From Paragordius varius (Eukaryota > Nematomorpha), in the NCBI GenBank assembly GCA_964247055.1, contig OZ176051.1, positions 6,076,001-6,140,000 on the forward strand: a stretch of DNA of 64,000 nucleotides, in the 5' to 3' direction. Both the position numbers and the translations under genes were made by a program. A model generated the notes under the pieces. It was not told the DNA's origin, did no database searches, and saw only the letters and a program-made list of their open reading frames with translations. How positions within the stretch are numbered: the first letter of the stretch is position 1; every line of letters begins with the position of its first letter. Of the stretch, positions 54,601-62,300 are shown piece after piece.

Positions 54601-57570
54601 TTTTACTGCAAAAACTATTGTAGATACTTAAAAACGCTAGAAATACATTTCCGTTATATTAAATATTTTACAAAAAATAGTGATTTAAAAGCCGTTTGGC
54701 TTAAGTGAAATAGATGATTTGTGTCTTAAAGCTCAAAAGGAATTTTCTCCGCTTTCGTGCAACTTAAACTTAAAACTACAATTTCAAAGTCCTTGACTGA
54801 AATCTGGATCGGAACTAGAACTGAATTTCCCACAATCGCCGATATGGCTGTAAATATACCTCTGCCATTTAACACCACATATTTTTGTATTGATTTTCAG
54901 CTTTAACACATAAAATCCCCATATTGTTCAGCGATGAAAAAAATGTTGAAGAGGGCTTACGTCCAGAAGTTTCAAACATTATACCAAAATTTGATTTGTT
55001 AGGCAATAAAAACAGGCACATCCATCTCATTAATAAGGTAAACTTTAATTAAATATTTACCGCGCAACTACTTGGTTATATTAAGAGAATGAAGACGGTC
55101 AAAATTCACTTTTGTTTTTTTAAATAAAAACATTTCTATAACATTTTGTGCAAATTTCAATTTTCAATTTTAATATGTTTCAAACAAATTATTATATATT
55201 TTCATATGCATAGGTATATTGTCACCTAATAAATATATCATCATATTAATTTTTTTTTTATATTTGTTGGGGTCGTTAAGAAACTCGCAATCATAAATGG
55301 GGTCGGGAACAAAAGTTTAAGAAGCCCTGGTATATACAACAAAGGAAACTATATTGGCTATTTTCACTTTTGACTATTAGTAGCCAATAATTCTCTTGCA
55401 TATGTTATTTAACAATAATTAATAACTTTCTAGCTATATATACTTACTTCTACTGTAAATTTCGAAGCATACAAATAATAAGTTTGATTAATTAATATAT
55501 ATTTGTCCTAAATATTCAATATTAAAATTTTTAATTTGGAGAAATATAAAAGTACATAAAGTGCTAGAAAACTTTTCAAAAGGACAACATTAATATAAAA
55601 CAAAATAAATATTCATTTATTATGCGGGAATAAAAATTATCTTGATTTTGCAAACAAATTAAATATTTTACACATTTTTAATGATAGATAATAACCAAAT
55701 CAAATATGAATTAAAAAATCCTGCTGAGAGTTTTAAGTGTATATAAATAATGAAAACTCTTAATTAATTCTTACGGAGTAAATGTAAATTAAGAGCTGAA
55801 TTTGAATTTTTCCAAATTACATGGACAAATGCCAATTTAAATATATAAAATAATAGTTGTGATTTTAACATTTTCTTACCATGTGGTAGTTTAACATGGA
55901 TCCACTTAGATTCAATTAAATATTTATGAACAAGTCAAATATACATTTTGACACTATTTCCAAAAATATATTTTGAATAATTACACTGTAACACAACTTT
56001 TTTTGGATCTAATTTTCTTAATATCTGATTTTTTATGGTAATGTGATTAGATTTGCGTATTTATTTACCCAGCTCGTTTTCGAGATATTGAACTTTTTCC
56101 ATATTTGGACATATTCAAAATTTTCTTGTTTGTAAATATTTTTCGCTATTTAAACAAATAATATGTGGATAAGTATTTTTACAACAAATAACCAATTTAT
56201 CTTCAAAATAAAAAAATAAATCTCAAAATATCCAATACTTTTTGTTTTGGTGGGTAAAAACCCTCAAAAATTGGGTAACTTAACATTTGACACAAATATT
56301 TTTATCAATTTATTAAATAAAACAAATATTATATGTTCTTTGATGTTAATAATGTTTGATTAAGTATAAATATCACTTTGTAATAGCTTTGTGGACTTTG
56401 ATTTTTAAAAGTAAATTTAATTTTTACAGCTTTTTTGCTGTTTTTTTTATGTAAAAAAAGATTTAATTTATCAGCTGTAAATACTATATTCATTTTTTCA
56501 TCTGAAATTTTTAAATATTTACCATATATGAAGTGTTCAACAATACTAAATTTTATGCCATAAAATATAATCCTAACCAAATATTTTTTTATTTTAAAAC
56601 TTAGGATGACTGACGAGTTGTTATGTTTAATTTAATTGTTTGGGGTGAAAAAGGACATATGCCAATATATAGCTTGGTTGTGAATGCTTTCATTTAAATA
56701 TAAATGCAACCTTGCTCTAAAACTATATATAATAATGCAATATATTTTCTACACGATATATGTATTTTTTTATGCTATGATAAATTCTTTTTTTCGCTTA
56801 TTACACGGGTAAAAATATTGTATCTCACAGCAAAAATCTATGTAAACTATTTAGAGGGGGGGGGCTTGGGCCGTTCTAGTAGGAAGTACTCATAGAGAGG
56901 GTGAATATGCCATAAATGCTTTTCTTATCGTATCGTCTTTGTGTAATGACTAGCCATTGTATCCGTATAGAAGCTGTCTGTAATATTTGCGGTCCTGCCA
57001 GGCGTTATCATCTATGTTGGCAACATTTATATCATTATTTATTGTTTTTTCCTAGTAAGTAGTTGGTCTACCCCTGTTATTGTTACCTTCGAGAGTAGTG
57101 TGTATTATTATGAAAAAATTTTGCATCCGATTTTCTATGTTCATTAGTTTTTTCTCCATTAAATCTGTCATCGGCCAAGTCTCGCTTCCATACAAGAGTA
57201 TGGGACGTATGTTGGCTTTATAAAAACCTTTGTTTTTTGCTGATATGTGTTTATTTTAAAGCACAAATTTGAGTTAATGATATTTTAACCAAGCCTGTTG
57301 GGATTTATATTTATTAATTTATTCTACCTAGGCAATGTATGACATCGCCCAAGTATTTAGAATTATTTACCAATTCGATTTTGGCGTCTGCCATATAAAA
57401 GTATTTTAATGATTTCTTTCATTCATTTTTATAAAAATAATATATCGATTTGCAGGTATTTATACCATGACAAAGTACTTAATCGCAACAATTTGTTCAC
57501 ATCAGCTAATAGATCAGCTTTCACTATGGACGACTGTGCAGAGAAAATTGGGGAATATGCCATATCTTAA
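27515..57570 (+). CDS. Nine-exon gene for an unrecognised secreted glycoprotein (gene copy 1)
   Basis: Nine exons joined at GT..AG sites keep one frame throughout and give 456 residues: 27515-27621, 28235-28379, 40150-40335, 44306-44528, 44920-45028, 47374-47539, 49266-49364, 49859-50079, 57456-57570. The protein opens with a signal peptide (MVKLFIIFYLIPYVGAG, predicted cleavage near residue 16). It contains nine N-x-S/T sequons and ten cysteines, an even number suited to disulfides, and no later membrane segment. It should therefore be a secreted, glycosylated protein. I do not recognise the family or any catalytic motif. Introns total about 28.7 kb, much of it transposons. The first three exons are supported by an identical exon plan in copy 2 at 59.2 kb. 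Exons 4-8 rest on phase and splice sites; exon 9 is the least certain, because reading on from exon 8 reaches TAA at once. Confidence 0.75.
28235..28379 (+). CDS. Gene copy 1, exon 2
   Basis: Acceptor CAATTAG|C, donor GGC|GTAAGT (consensus). It completes the split Asn codon and adds 48 residues including NSTDNSYKWSFDLVAYRS. Compared with copy 2, 12 of 48 codons change the amino acid and only 2 are silent. Confidence 0.8.
29530..31300 (+). pseudogene. hAT transposase remnant, left half
   Basis: A BED-like zinc-finger start (VKCLIC) lies in a different frame from the following MLETQKH-type region near 29565, so there is a frameshift. Then come YKMSDFFRK (a typical post-finger segment), fragments around 30300-30520, and an open C-terminal stretch at 30868-31422. 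That last stretch contains LSLPGTNAATERVFATVNQL, the hAT dimerisation motif. Several stops and shifts interrupt the frame, so it cannot encode a working enzyme. The same family, inverted and shorter, lies at 33830-34640. Confidence 0.75.
31311..32336 (+). repeat. Left arm of the central palindrome
   Basis: It is the reverse complement, nearly throughout, of 32801-33815. The outer edge carries eight units of a 14-bp repeat (TCCTTATGCTTAAA variants) at 31340-31451. No frame of note is present. Confidence 0.85.
32801..33815 (-). repeat. Right arm of the central palindrome
   Basis: Inverted copy of 31311-32336. The 14-bp repeats recur here as AAGCATAAGGATTT variants at about 33693-33790 (roughly seven units). 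Similar sequence, much older, occurs at 38.8-39.1 kb. Confidence 0.85.
33830..34640 (-). pseudogene. hAT transposase remnant, right half, inverted and deleted
   Basis: On the minus strand it matches the left transposase in order. It has the region around the AAACAAGGCTTGTTAAAT block, the region before it (GGTTAGAAAATAATTATA-like), and a FTCARTKGEVIVK segment near 34580-34620 equivalent to FTCAHTKAEAIVC. It is about 0.8 kb against 1.8 kb for the left copy, so it has large internal deletions as well as stops. A run of 15 C (34739-34753) lies near its outer end. Confidence 0.7.
35085..36632 (-). mobile_element. RTE-like LINE fragment, reverse transcriptase 3' half
   Basis: Read on the minus strand, it gives the reverse-transcriptase core YANDIIILSNSL (near 35765-35799). 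Upstream is the segment MPGKPTIDPIHAVRRLIEKY (near 36095-36165). Downstream is the typical C-terminal block: KYFGAMLSSGG, KMSTVLYDRNI, then MCGVTGEDKIGNRFIRGSTD. Several frameshifts and stops separate these pieces, so it is dead. The 5' side is cut by the CACTA-like copy at 36637; the 3' end near 35085 has no obvious tail. Family assignment rests on the C-terminal block, which resembles RTE/BovB-type proteins. Confidence 0.75.
36637..37776. mobile_element. CACTA-like (EnSpm/CMC) non-autonomous element, copy B, 1140 bp
   Basis: Starts CACTAGTCGACAA and ends TTGAGCAGTG, flanked by AAA on both sides (36634-36636 and 37777-37779). It is co-linear with copy A at 20909-22010. It differs by small indels, including extra sequence near 37415-37465 (GGGGGATATGCAGAGCTTGT). 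It abuts the LINE fragment and may have inserted into it. Confidence 0.75.
37785..39130. repeat. Old repeat related to the 1494-bp hAT interior and to the palindrome arms
   Basis: The start resembles 1427-1500 (GTGCTTTTGGTTTTGG, AAGAAAGTTATT). The middle (37980-38620) follows 25990-26550 (GTATGAAGTACGTTTTA, TTGATATTAAAATTTA). The end (38820-39085) follows the palindrome arm near 32760-33000. Its mosaic relationship suggests an older, larger family from which the other elements drew their interiors. Confidence 0.5.
40150..40335 (+). CDS. Gene copy 1, exon 3
   Basis: Acceptor GAAAAG|GTTTC and donor TTT|GTAAGA, both phase 0. Sixty-two residues include TTCKSSWLLC and NFTDYNCTNTEMHLH, with three cysteines and two sequons. 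It is 95% identical to copy 2 at the nucleotide level (10 differences in 186). Confidence 0.8.
41453..42921 (+). mobile_element. Non-autonomous Helitron in intron 3, 1469 bp
   Basis: The 5' end is A|TCTACATATTTATAAATA. The 3' end has the hairpin GCTGCGTAGCAGC (42893-42905), 12 bases and then CTAG followed by T, the standard Helitron terminus with insertion between A and T. It contains a ~480-bp internal repeat (GTGATCTG near 41485 and 41974) and ~150-bp degenerate units marked by GGCAAAAATTTTAGTC. The paralogous intron of copy 2 (about 63780-63810) lacks it. Confidence 0.75.
43515..44115 (-). repeat. ~600-bp MITE-like repeat, copy B (inverted)
   Basis: TTTTAGTCCTTCGATTCAAA begins the obvious core at about 43567, and GGGGTATTTAGATACCCCAA lies near its other end at 44088-44107. 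It is the reverse complement of copy A at 7840-8470, including about 55 bases outside the core. Confidence 0.75.
44306..44528 (+). CDS. Gene copy 1, exon 4
   Basis: Acceptor TTATTTTTTAACAG|TTT in phase 0; donor AAGA|GTATGT in phase 1. It encodes 74 residues with words FNGYYSLEIWKNGNALY and YNTSITGYISFTKC. Confidence 0.75.
44920..45028 (+). CDS. Gene copy 1, exon 5
   Basis: Acceptor AAAATGCAG|GA completes an Arg codon; 35 residues follow (LLYLEGLCSTFFVDGQTYN); donor TATCA|GTATAA in phase 2. Found by asking which frame would join exons 4 and 6, since those two do not join directly. Confidence 0.65.
45125..47026 (+). mobile_element. Non-autonomous Helitron in intron 5, 1902 bp
   Basis: 5' end A|TCTATATATTTATATAAA. 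The 3' hairpin is GCTGCATAGCAGC (46998-47010), then 12 bases, CTAG and T. The interior is an array of about nine degenerate ~150-bp units from 45.57 to 46.79 kb, marked by GACAAAAATTTAAGTCGAGC and GGGTAGGGAGCTACCCG-type phrases. It is the same family as 41453-42921, with more units. Confidence 0.8.
47374..47539 (+). CDS. Gene copy 1, exon 6
   Basis: Acceptor TTGTATTTTAG|C completes a His codon; donor AAAAAG|GTTTGA in phase 0. Fifty-five residues follow, with VSADFKHVIEPNREGFELL and RRLDVVQFVSVADV. No cysteine. Confidence 0.75.
49266..49364 (+). CDS. Gene copy 1, exon 7
   Basis: Acceptor TTTTTTATTCAAG|TTT and donor ATA|GTAAGT, both phase 0. Exactly 33 codons: FLIGVPPSFTGTCTLKLFEM and a sequon NMT. 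Confidence 0.8.
49859..50079 (+). CDS. Gene copy 1, exon 8
   Basis: Acceptor TATTTTTATTTCAG|TTT in phase 0. Seventy-three residues follow, with IFEGHYPNPRNYSIPHVLLD and cysteines in SIWCP and RHCPKPK. The donor CGCA|GTAATG leaves two bases. If it is not used, translation stops at once at TAA, giving an alternative C-terminus TTSQ. Confidence 0.8.
50991..53395 (+). mobile_element. Full-length hAT transposon with broken transposase, 2405 bp
   Basis: The ends are CAGTGATACTCAA on the left and, inward from the right, CAGTGGTACTCAC. Perfect 8-bp duplications CTATAGAG lie at 50983-50990 and 53396-53403. The uninterrupted site exists in the paralogous repeat at about 25934 (ACTATAGAGTGAATAATTTT). 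GC-rich GGCCCG motifs sit inside each end. It is complete in outline, and its transposase has only a handful of breaks, so it is fairly young. Confidence 0.9.
51362..53163 (+). pseudogene. hAT transposase of the ZBED/GTF2IRD2-like type, broken
   Basis: It starts MTSNAKKRKLSDENRSFKKE, then the first half of a BED-type finger (ATCLICKDQY). A stop and frame change follow before its His half (ERHFKSIHH-like). Long stretches remain open: 51599-51802, 51857-52228 (ADSSTDISSTPQCALFVRF, CTDGCPSMIG, SFHCFIHQQNL), 52249-52752 (TAVRWLSLSKVL) and 52786-53163. The last holds the dimerisation motif CETAYSKMKYIKNTYRNRL. These are the ordered landmarks of hAT transposases whose host-adopted relatives include ZBED5, SCAND3 and GTF2IRD2. 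Roughly five stops or shifts separate the blocks. Confidence 0.85.
54116..55990 (+). repeat. Segment duplicated from 22.8-24.35 kb (copy 2), split by a hAT
   Basis: It is co-linear with copy 1 in scattered blocks. The hAT at 54164-55329 interrupts it; after removing that, CATTGCTAGAAAGTTATT continues into TATATACAACAAAGG exactly as copy 1 does at 22868-22916. It lies in the last intron of gene copy 1. Confidence 0.65.
54164..55329 (+). mobile_element. Internally deleted hAT element, 1166 bp
   Basis: The ends are CAGTGGTTGTTATAC and, inward from the right, CAGGGCTTCTTAAAC. Flanks GTATATGC (54156-54163) and GTATATAC (55330-55337) are an 8-bp duplication with one mismatch. The paralogous segment shows the unoccupied site at about 22901-22912 (AGCATATACAAC). 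The interior holds scraps of the C-terminal half of a transposase (FPTIADMAVNIPLPFNTTYFC, near 54830-54890) with multiple stops. Confidence 0.8.
56265..56668. repeat. Left arm of a 400-bp inverted repeat around the last exon
   Basis: It starts AACCCTCAAAAATTGGGTAA and ends TTGTTTGGGGTGAAAAAGGA. The reverse complement, with modest divergence, is at 57815-58216. No coding content is seen. The arms could be the long ends of one foldback-type element, or two opposite insertions of one element. Confidence 0.75.
56890..57235 (-). pseudogene. LINE fragment, C-terminal end of a reverse transcriptase protein
   Basis: On the minus strand near 57232 it reads KGFYKANIRPILLYGSETWP then MTDLMEKKLMNIENRMQNFF. 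This is the post-reverse-transcriptase block (RPxLLYGSETW) of non-LTR elements. Further down come GRPTTY and WQDRKYYRQLLYG, equivalent to the WRDLTKEA-type end. It holds stops and only about 115 codons survive. A run of G (near 56857) marks its downstream edge. Confidence 0.65.
57456..57570 (+). CDS. Gene copy 1, exon 9 (last, candidate)
   Basis: Acceptor CGATTTGCAG|G supplies the one base needed by exon 8 and gives 37 residues (YLYHDKVLNRNNLFTSANRS, then MDDCAEKIGEYAIS) before TAA. It adds the tenth cysteine and a ninth sequon. AATAAA follows 21 bases after the stop. Against it: the intron is 7.4 kb and rich in transposons, and the exon sits inside an inverted repeat. Confidence 0.5.
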
Positions 57571-57590
57571 TTAAAGCGTTTAAATACATT

Positions 57591-57596
57591 AATAAA
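57591..57596 (+). terminator. Candidate polyadenylation signal AATAAA, gene copy 1
   Basis: AATAAA lies 20 bases downstream of the TAA of exon 9. This is a usual distance for a very short 3' UTR, though the hexamer is frequent in this AT-rich DNA. Confidence 0.35.
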
Positions 57597-57814
57597 TAAT
57601 TTCATCATAATATATTGTATGCAAATCCTAATTATAATCATTTATTAGAGTGAATAATTAATATATTTTTGGTCAGGAGATTTTAAGACACGGATTATCT
57701 ATTTAGACTTTAAAAGTAAATTAGGGAGAAAATAAAATAATAATTTATTTATTCATATATATTCGCAAATTAAATTTATATTGTTTCGATAGGTTTTTTC
57801 GAAGGGTTTCAAAA

Positions 57815-58216
57815 GTTGATGTCCCTTTTCACCCCAAACAATTAAGTTATTAAACATAACAACCCGTTAGTCATCCTAAATTTTAAAATAAAATTACTTG
57901 GTTAGGATTTTATTTTAAGGCATAAAATTTAGTATTGTTGAACACATCATATAAAGTATATATTTAAAAATTTCAGATGAAAAAATTTAATACTTACAGC
58001 GTAAAATTAATCTTTTTTTACATAAAAAAACAGCAAAAAAGCTGTAAAAAAATTTATATTTATAAATTAAAGGCCACAAAGTTATTACAAGGTGACATTA
58101 AAACTTAAACAAACATTATTACATCCAAGAACATATAATAAAGTTTGTTTTTATTTAAAAAATTGATAAAAAATATTTGTGTCAAAAATTGTTAAGTTAC
58201 CCAATTTTTGAGGGTT
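57815..58216. repeat. Right arm of the 400-bp inverted repeat
   Basis: Reverse complement of 56265-56668, beginning CCCTTTTCACCCCAAACAAT and ending CCAATTTTTGAGGGTTTTT. The outer flanks (GGTGGGT against GCACATTTGC) show no target-site duplication. Confidence 0.75.
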
Positions 58217-59142
58217 TTTGCACATTTGCTTATGAACACTCCCATCCCTTGAGCGAATGTGTCAGAGGTTTTGATTGTTGTGATCGATTAAAATTATTAC
58301 CATTGCTATAATTGGTATTATTATTATATTTTTTTAATGGACATGCTGGTAATATTGGCAATTGACATTGTCATGGTTGTTGCACTTTGGACTCTATCTC
58401 CACGATTGTTGTGTTAGATTAGTTTGGATTCGCTTGGCTAATAGATGTTCACTTGAAGAGATGAGGGAAGATAATTAAGAAATGTGAAATGAATTTATTC
58501 GGTTTTTTTAGGATTTATATACACTAATTTTAGTTGCACATAATTTGCATTATAACAATAAAATTTCAAGTAACAAAGGATATAATATATACATAGTACC
58601 AAAAAAAATATAGAAAATATTACAATTAATATACGCTGAAGATTATGATATACAACCAAGGTATGTATTTCCAATTTGCATGTACCACAGAAAATTATGA
58701 TATAAAAAGAAAATTTATATTTCTTATTTGCATAACAATGTCCCTAAATTAAAATATTTTTTTTGTTGCCATATTATTAATTGGTCAAATTATAAGATAA
58801 TCGATTTTTTGGTTTGTTATTAAAAATACCTTAAATTAGGTAATTCCTAATTATGGAATATTATTGCATGAGAACTTTCGATTTTTTTGCACATACTTTG
58901 GTTTCGATCATAAACATCTTACATTAGTATTTAGAGGAAACCGCAAAGGATTGGTATACTTAGTTTTGGCATGAAATAAATATTAAAATATATAATGTGC
59001 TGAAAATATATTGTATTTCAATATACATTAAGGCAGAATATTCAAAAAATAAATGTTAAAAACATAGCGATAACTCGTTATGGTCTGTTATTATAATCGG
59101 AGTTGTGAGTTCATTCATTATATATTATTGATACTCTTTGTT
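58217..59142. other. Intergenic region before gene copy 2
   Basis: 58240-58520 is less AT-rich (CACGATTGTTGTGTTAG, CTTGAAGAGATGAGGGAAG) and unlike the rest, but no frame or domain could be supported. From about 58805 it aligns with the 5' flank of copy 1 (26.68-27.4 kb). Confidence 0.4.
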
Positions 59143-59150
59143 TATAAACA
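59143..59150 (+). promoter_or_regulatory. TATA box of gene copy 2
   Basis: TATAAACA stands in the same position relative to GATACTCT and to the ATG as TATAAATA in copy 1 (83-91 bases before the start). Confidence 0.5.
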
Positions 59151-59233
59151 AACTTAATGTTGAGTCTTTTCTATCTAAATTATCCATTTTATTATTTACA
59201 ATTTTTTATCAAATATATTTTGCGATGTTGTTA

Positions 59234-59340
59234 ATGATACAACTATTGATAATATTTTACTTGGCTCCATATATCGGAGCAGGTAAAACCTGTATGACTG
59301 AAGCAGAAATAGTGGCAATGCAAGCCATATTCCCTCTCAA
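59234..59340 (+). CDS. Gene copy 2, exon 1
   Basis: Signal peptide then CMTEAEIVAMQAIFPL; donor CTCAA|GTAATT, phase 2. An ATG three codons upstream (59225) is also possible. Confidence 0.7.
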
Positions 59341-62300
59341 GTAATTATATAATGTGTTGAAGGTTAAAGTTTTAGGACAGTAGGAGCAAAAATACATTGC
59401 TAATTTTTAAATATTGACAGAATTTATAACTGGAAATATTAAATTAAAATTGTTATTTTTTTCCTTTTTCTGCTTTTAGGCAATATTTTTTTCATAGCAA
59501 TATGCTATATAAGTAATTTTAAATCGGATTGCATTTTGAAACTTCTAATGGGGATATATAAGCTTTTGACAACTCACGGTCTTAATCTTTAATACATACA
59601 TTAAGGCAAACCAATTAAGAAAATTCTTATAATATTTTGAGAAATATGTGCTTTTTAATAACCAGGTATTTATCAAAAGGCTTTGTTTAAACTTCTCGAG
59701 TGGCCATATATTTATATAGTTATATTTTAATATTAAAATCTAATTATTTAAGCCTCATTCAAATATCAAATTCAACCGTTAACTCCTATAAATGGTCCTT
59801 TGATTTGGTGGCACATCGATCAAAAAATATTGCAGTTTACGGCATAAACCATACCCTAAAATCTTTATTCAACTTTATATATGATCAGCATCCTTGTGTA
59901 AGTTTTGAAGTTGATTTAAAAGTTTTTTTCTTCCAAAATATTTATTAGCAGGTAAATATGGCTTTATAATTAAAAAACCATGATTGAATAATGTTTTTTT
60001 ACCATTTTACTGATATATTATATTAAATCTAATTAATGTATAATTTTGTGTATTATGGGACGAATTTGCCATATTTTAGATTAAAGATCAGTTTTAAAAA
60101 TTTTAAGAACGTTTAAACGTGAGGCCTAAAATTATTTTTAATCGACCAAATTGTTTTAAATGGTTATGTAAAATATGAACTGCTAACTTGGATAAATGCG
60201 TAAATCAAAATTATTAAGTATCTATGAGAAATAATTTTTTGCGAGCCGACATTTAATTGTTTGTTAAAAAGGGCATTTATATACATTAGAATTTTTTAAT
60301 ATCACATTAACTAACTCCAAAATCCATCTTCAAATAAATCCATGCGTTAATGTGGGCATAATTAAAAATCGTATTTATATATTTAAACTTTTATACAAAT
60401 TTTTTCATCTAAAACCGTATGTTATTATTTGATTTGGAAAAATATTTTATTATTAATTAAATTCGCGATTTAATAAATATTTAGTTATCTTGGGTCGCCA
60501 TTTTCTTATGTAGAATTATGAAATGATAAAAAATAGTAATAAATTAGTTTAAAAAATAAATAATGACAAAACGTAAATATATAAAAACAAAAAGACAACA
60601 CTTTTTTAGGCTTAATTCAACCTATAAAATTATTTCAATACATTAGTAAAATACACAGTTAATTCTGCAATTATCTTTATTTTAAACTTTTCAGTTGTAA
60701 AACAATCATTTATATTTAAAAAAAATTCAACAAGTATGGATGCCTTGTTTTGTCTGTATCATTTTTTTACTCTACCTATTGTTTATATTTTATTAAAAAC
60801 TTGTAATACCTAATATTAAAAATTATCTATGCCATAAAAAAATATTCACTATGAACACTACATTTTGGAATAGTTTCATATCCCTCAAAAAGTTTTATAC
60901 TTTTAGTCGAATTCGAAAATATACTTTCTTTAGTCTTTTGCGCGTATTACACTGTGTGCAAAAAAAATTTGACAATATAATTTTATTTCTGATCAGCTTA
61001 TGACCAGCGTATTCCTTCGCCGTAAAAATTTTTATTTGTTTGCTGCCTATTTTTATATTTAGATAAAATCAAAATCGGTTAAATAGTGAAAATTAAGGAT
61101 AATTAAGGATACTTTAAAAAATAATCATTAAAGTTAGGATATTATAGTTTATTTTCTATTCATAAGATATTTTTATTATATATAAAGCCTAAAATCATAC
61201 ATATATAATTTCTATAAAAACTCAGCTCAAAAGATGGCGGTGTTTTAACACGCTTAAAAGTCACAAAAAATTACAAAACTAATTAAACTCAATAAAAAAA
61301 TGCCAACATTCATATTATATTTAGTAAAAAAGGTTTATATCAAAATAAAACTATAAATATTTTTTTTACTTTTTGTCATCTTGTTTATCAGTGAACAAAA
61401 AACATACTGTTTTGCGAATGTTGTAATGTATATAACTTATGCAAAATAGGATAAAGTAGTGTATCAACCCACAATTCCAAATCCTTGTAATAAGTTTTAA
61501 CACAAATTATTATTTTACTGGGATATGTAGGAATTTTTGGTTGATTTTCCACTACTAGATACTTTAAAAATCTCGTACCTGAAATTCCAAAATAAGAGAA
61601 AAAATTATTATACCGTCATACACCAGTTCGCAAAAAAATGAAAAAAATAACACTATTTTTTTGTTTTTAATATAGAATTTTTTTTATTGAATAAAAAATA
61701 ATGTTAAGATTTTAATAGTGAGTTTAGCTATACTAAAAAATTATTTTAATTTAGATTTAAAAACATTTTTTAGTGCGTTAAAAAAACGCCATTTCTTGAG
61801 CTGGGATTTTACAGACACTTTAACTATATACTTTTAGACTAATTATATATTGAAAATATTTCCTAAAACGATGTGATTATATTTTAAAATATTCTTAATT
61901 TTTACTTTTTGGCCGATTTCGATTTTTTCTAAATATTTTAAAAACTAAGTCCTTAATAAAAAATATTTTGGTGCAAACAAATTCACTAGTCATAAGCTAT
62001 CTTTGAAAAATTTTAGGTAAAAAAATAACCTCTTTTTGCAAACAGTGTTATGCAAATAAAATGTAAAATTGTAAAATAAACTATATCTTAAATTTTTTTG
62101 CTGCCATTTTTTTATACAATATTTAGATCCCTAATGTAACAGGCAATTAAATGTATACTGCGGTTAAAAATGTAAATAATTAACTTTAAGAATCAGGCTA
62201 TATTTTACTAACGAAAACTTGAAATATGTCTGTTTTCTTATCAGCTGTTTGTTTCAAACGTTTTTTTCCAGTTGTCCCAATATTAGACTCTAGAAGTCGC

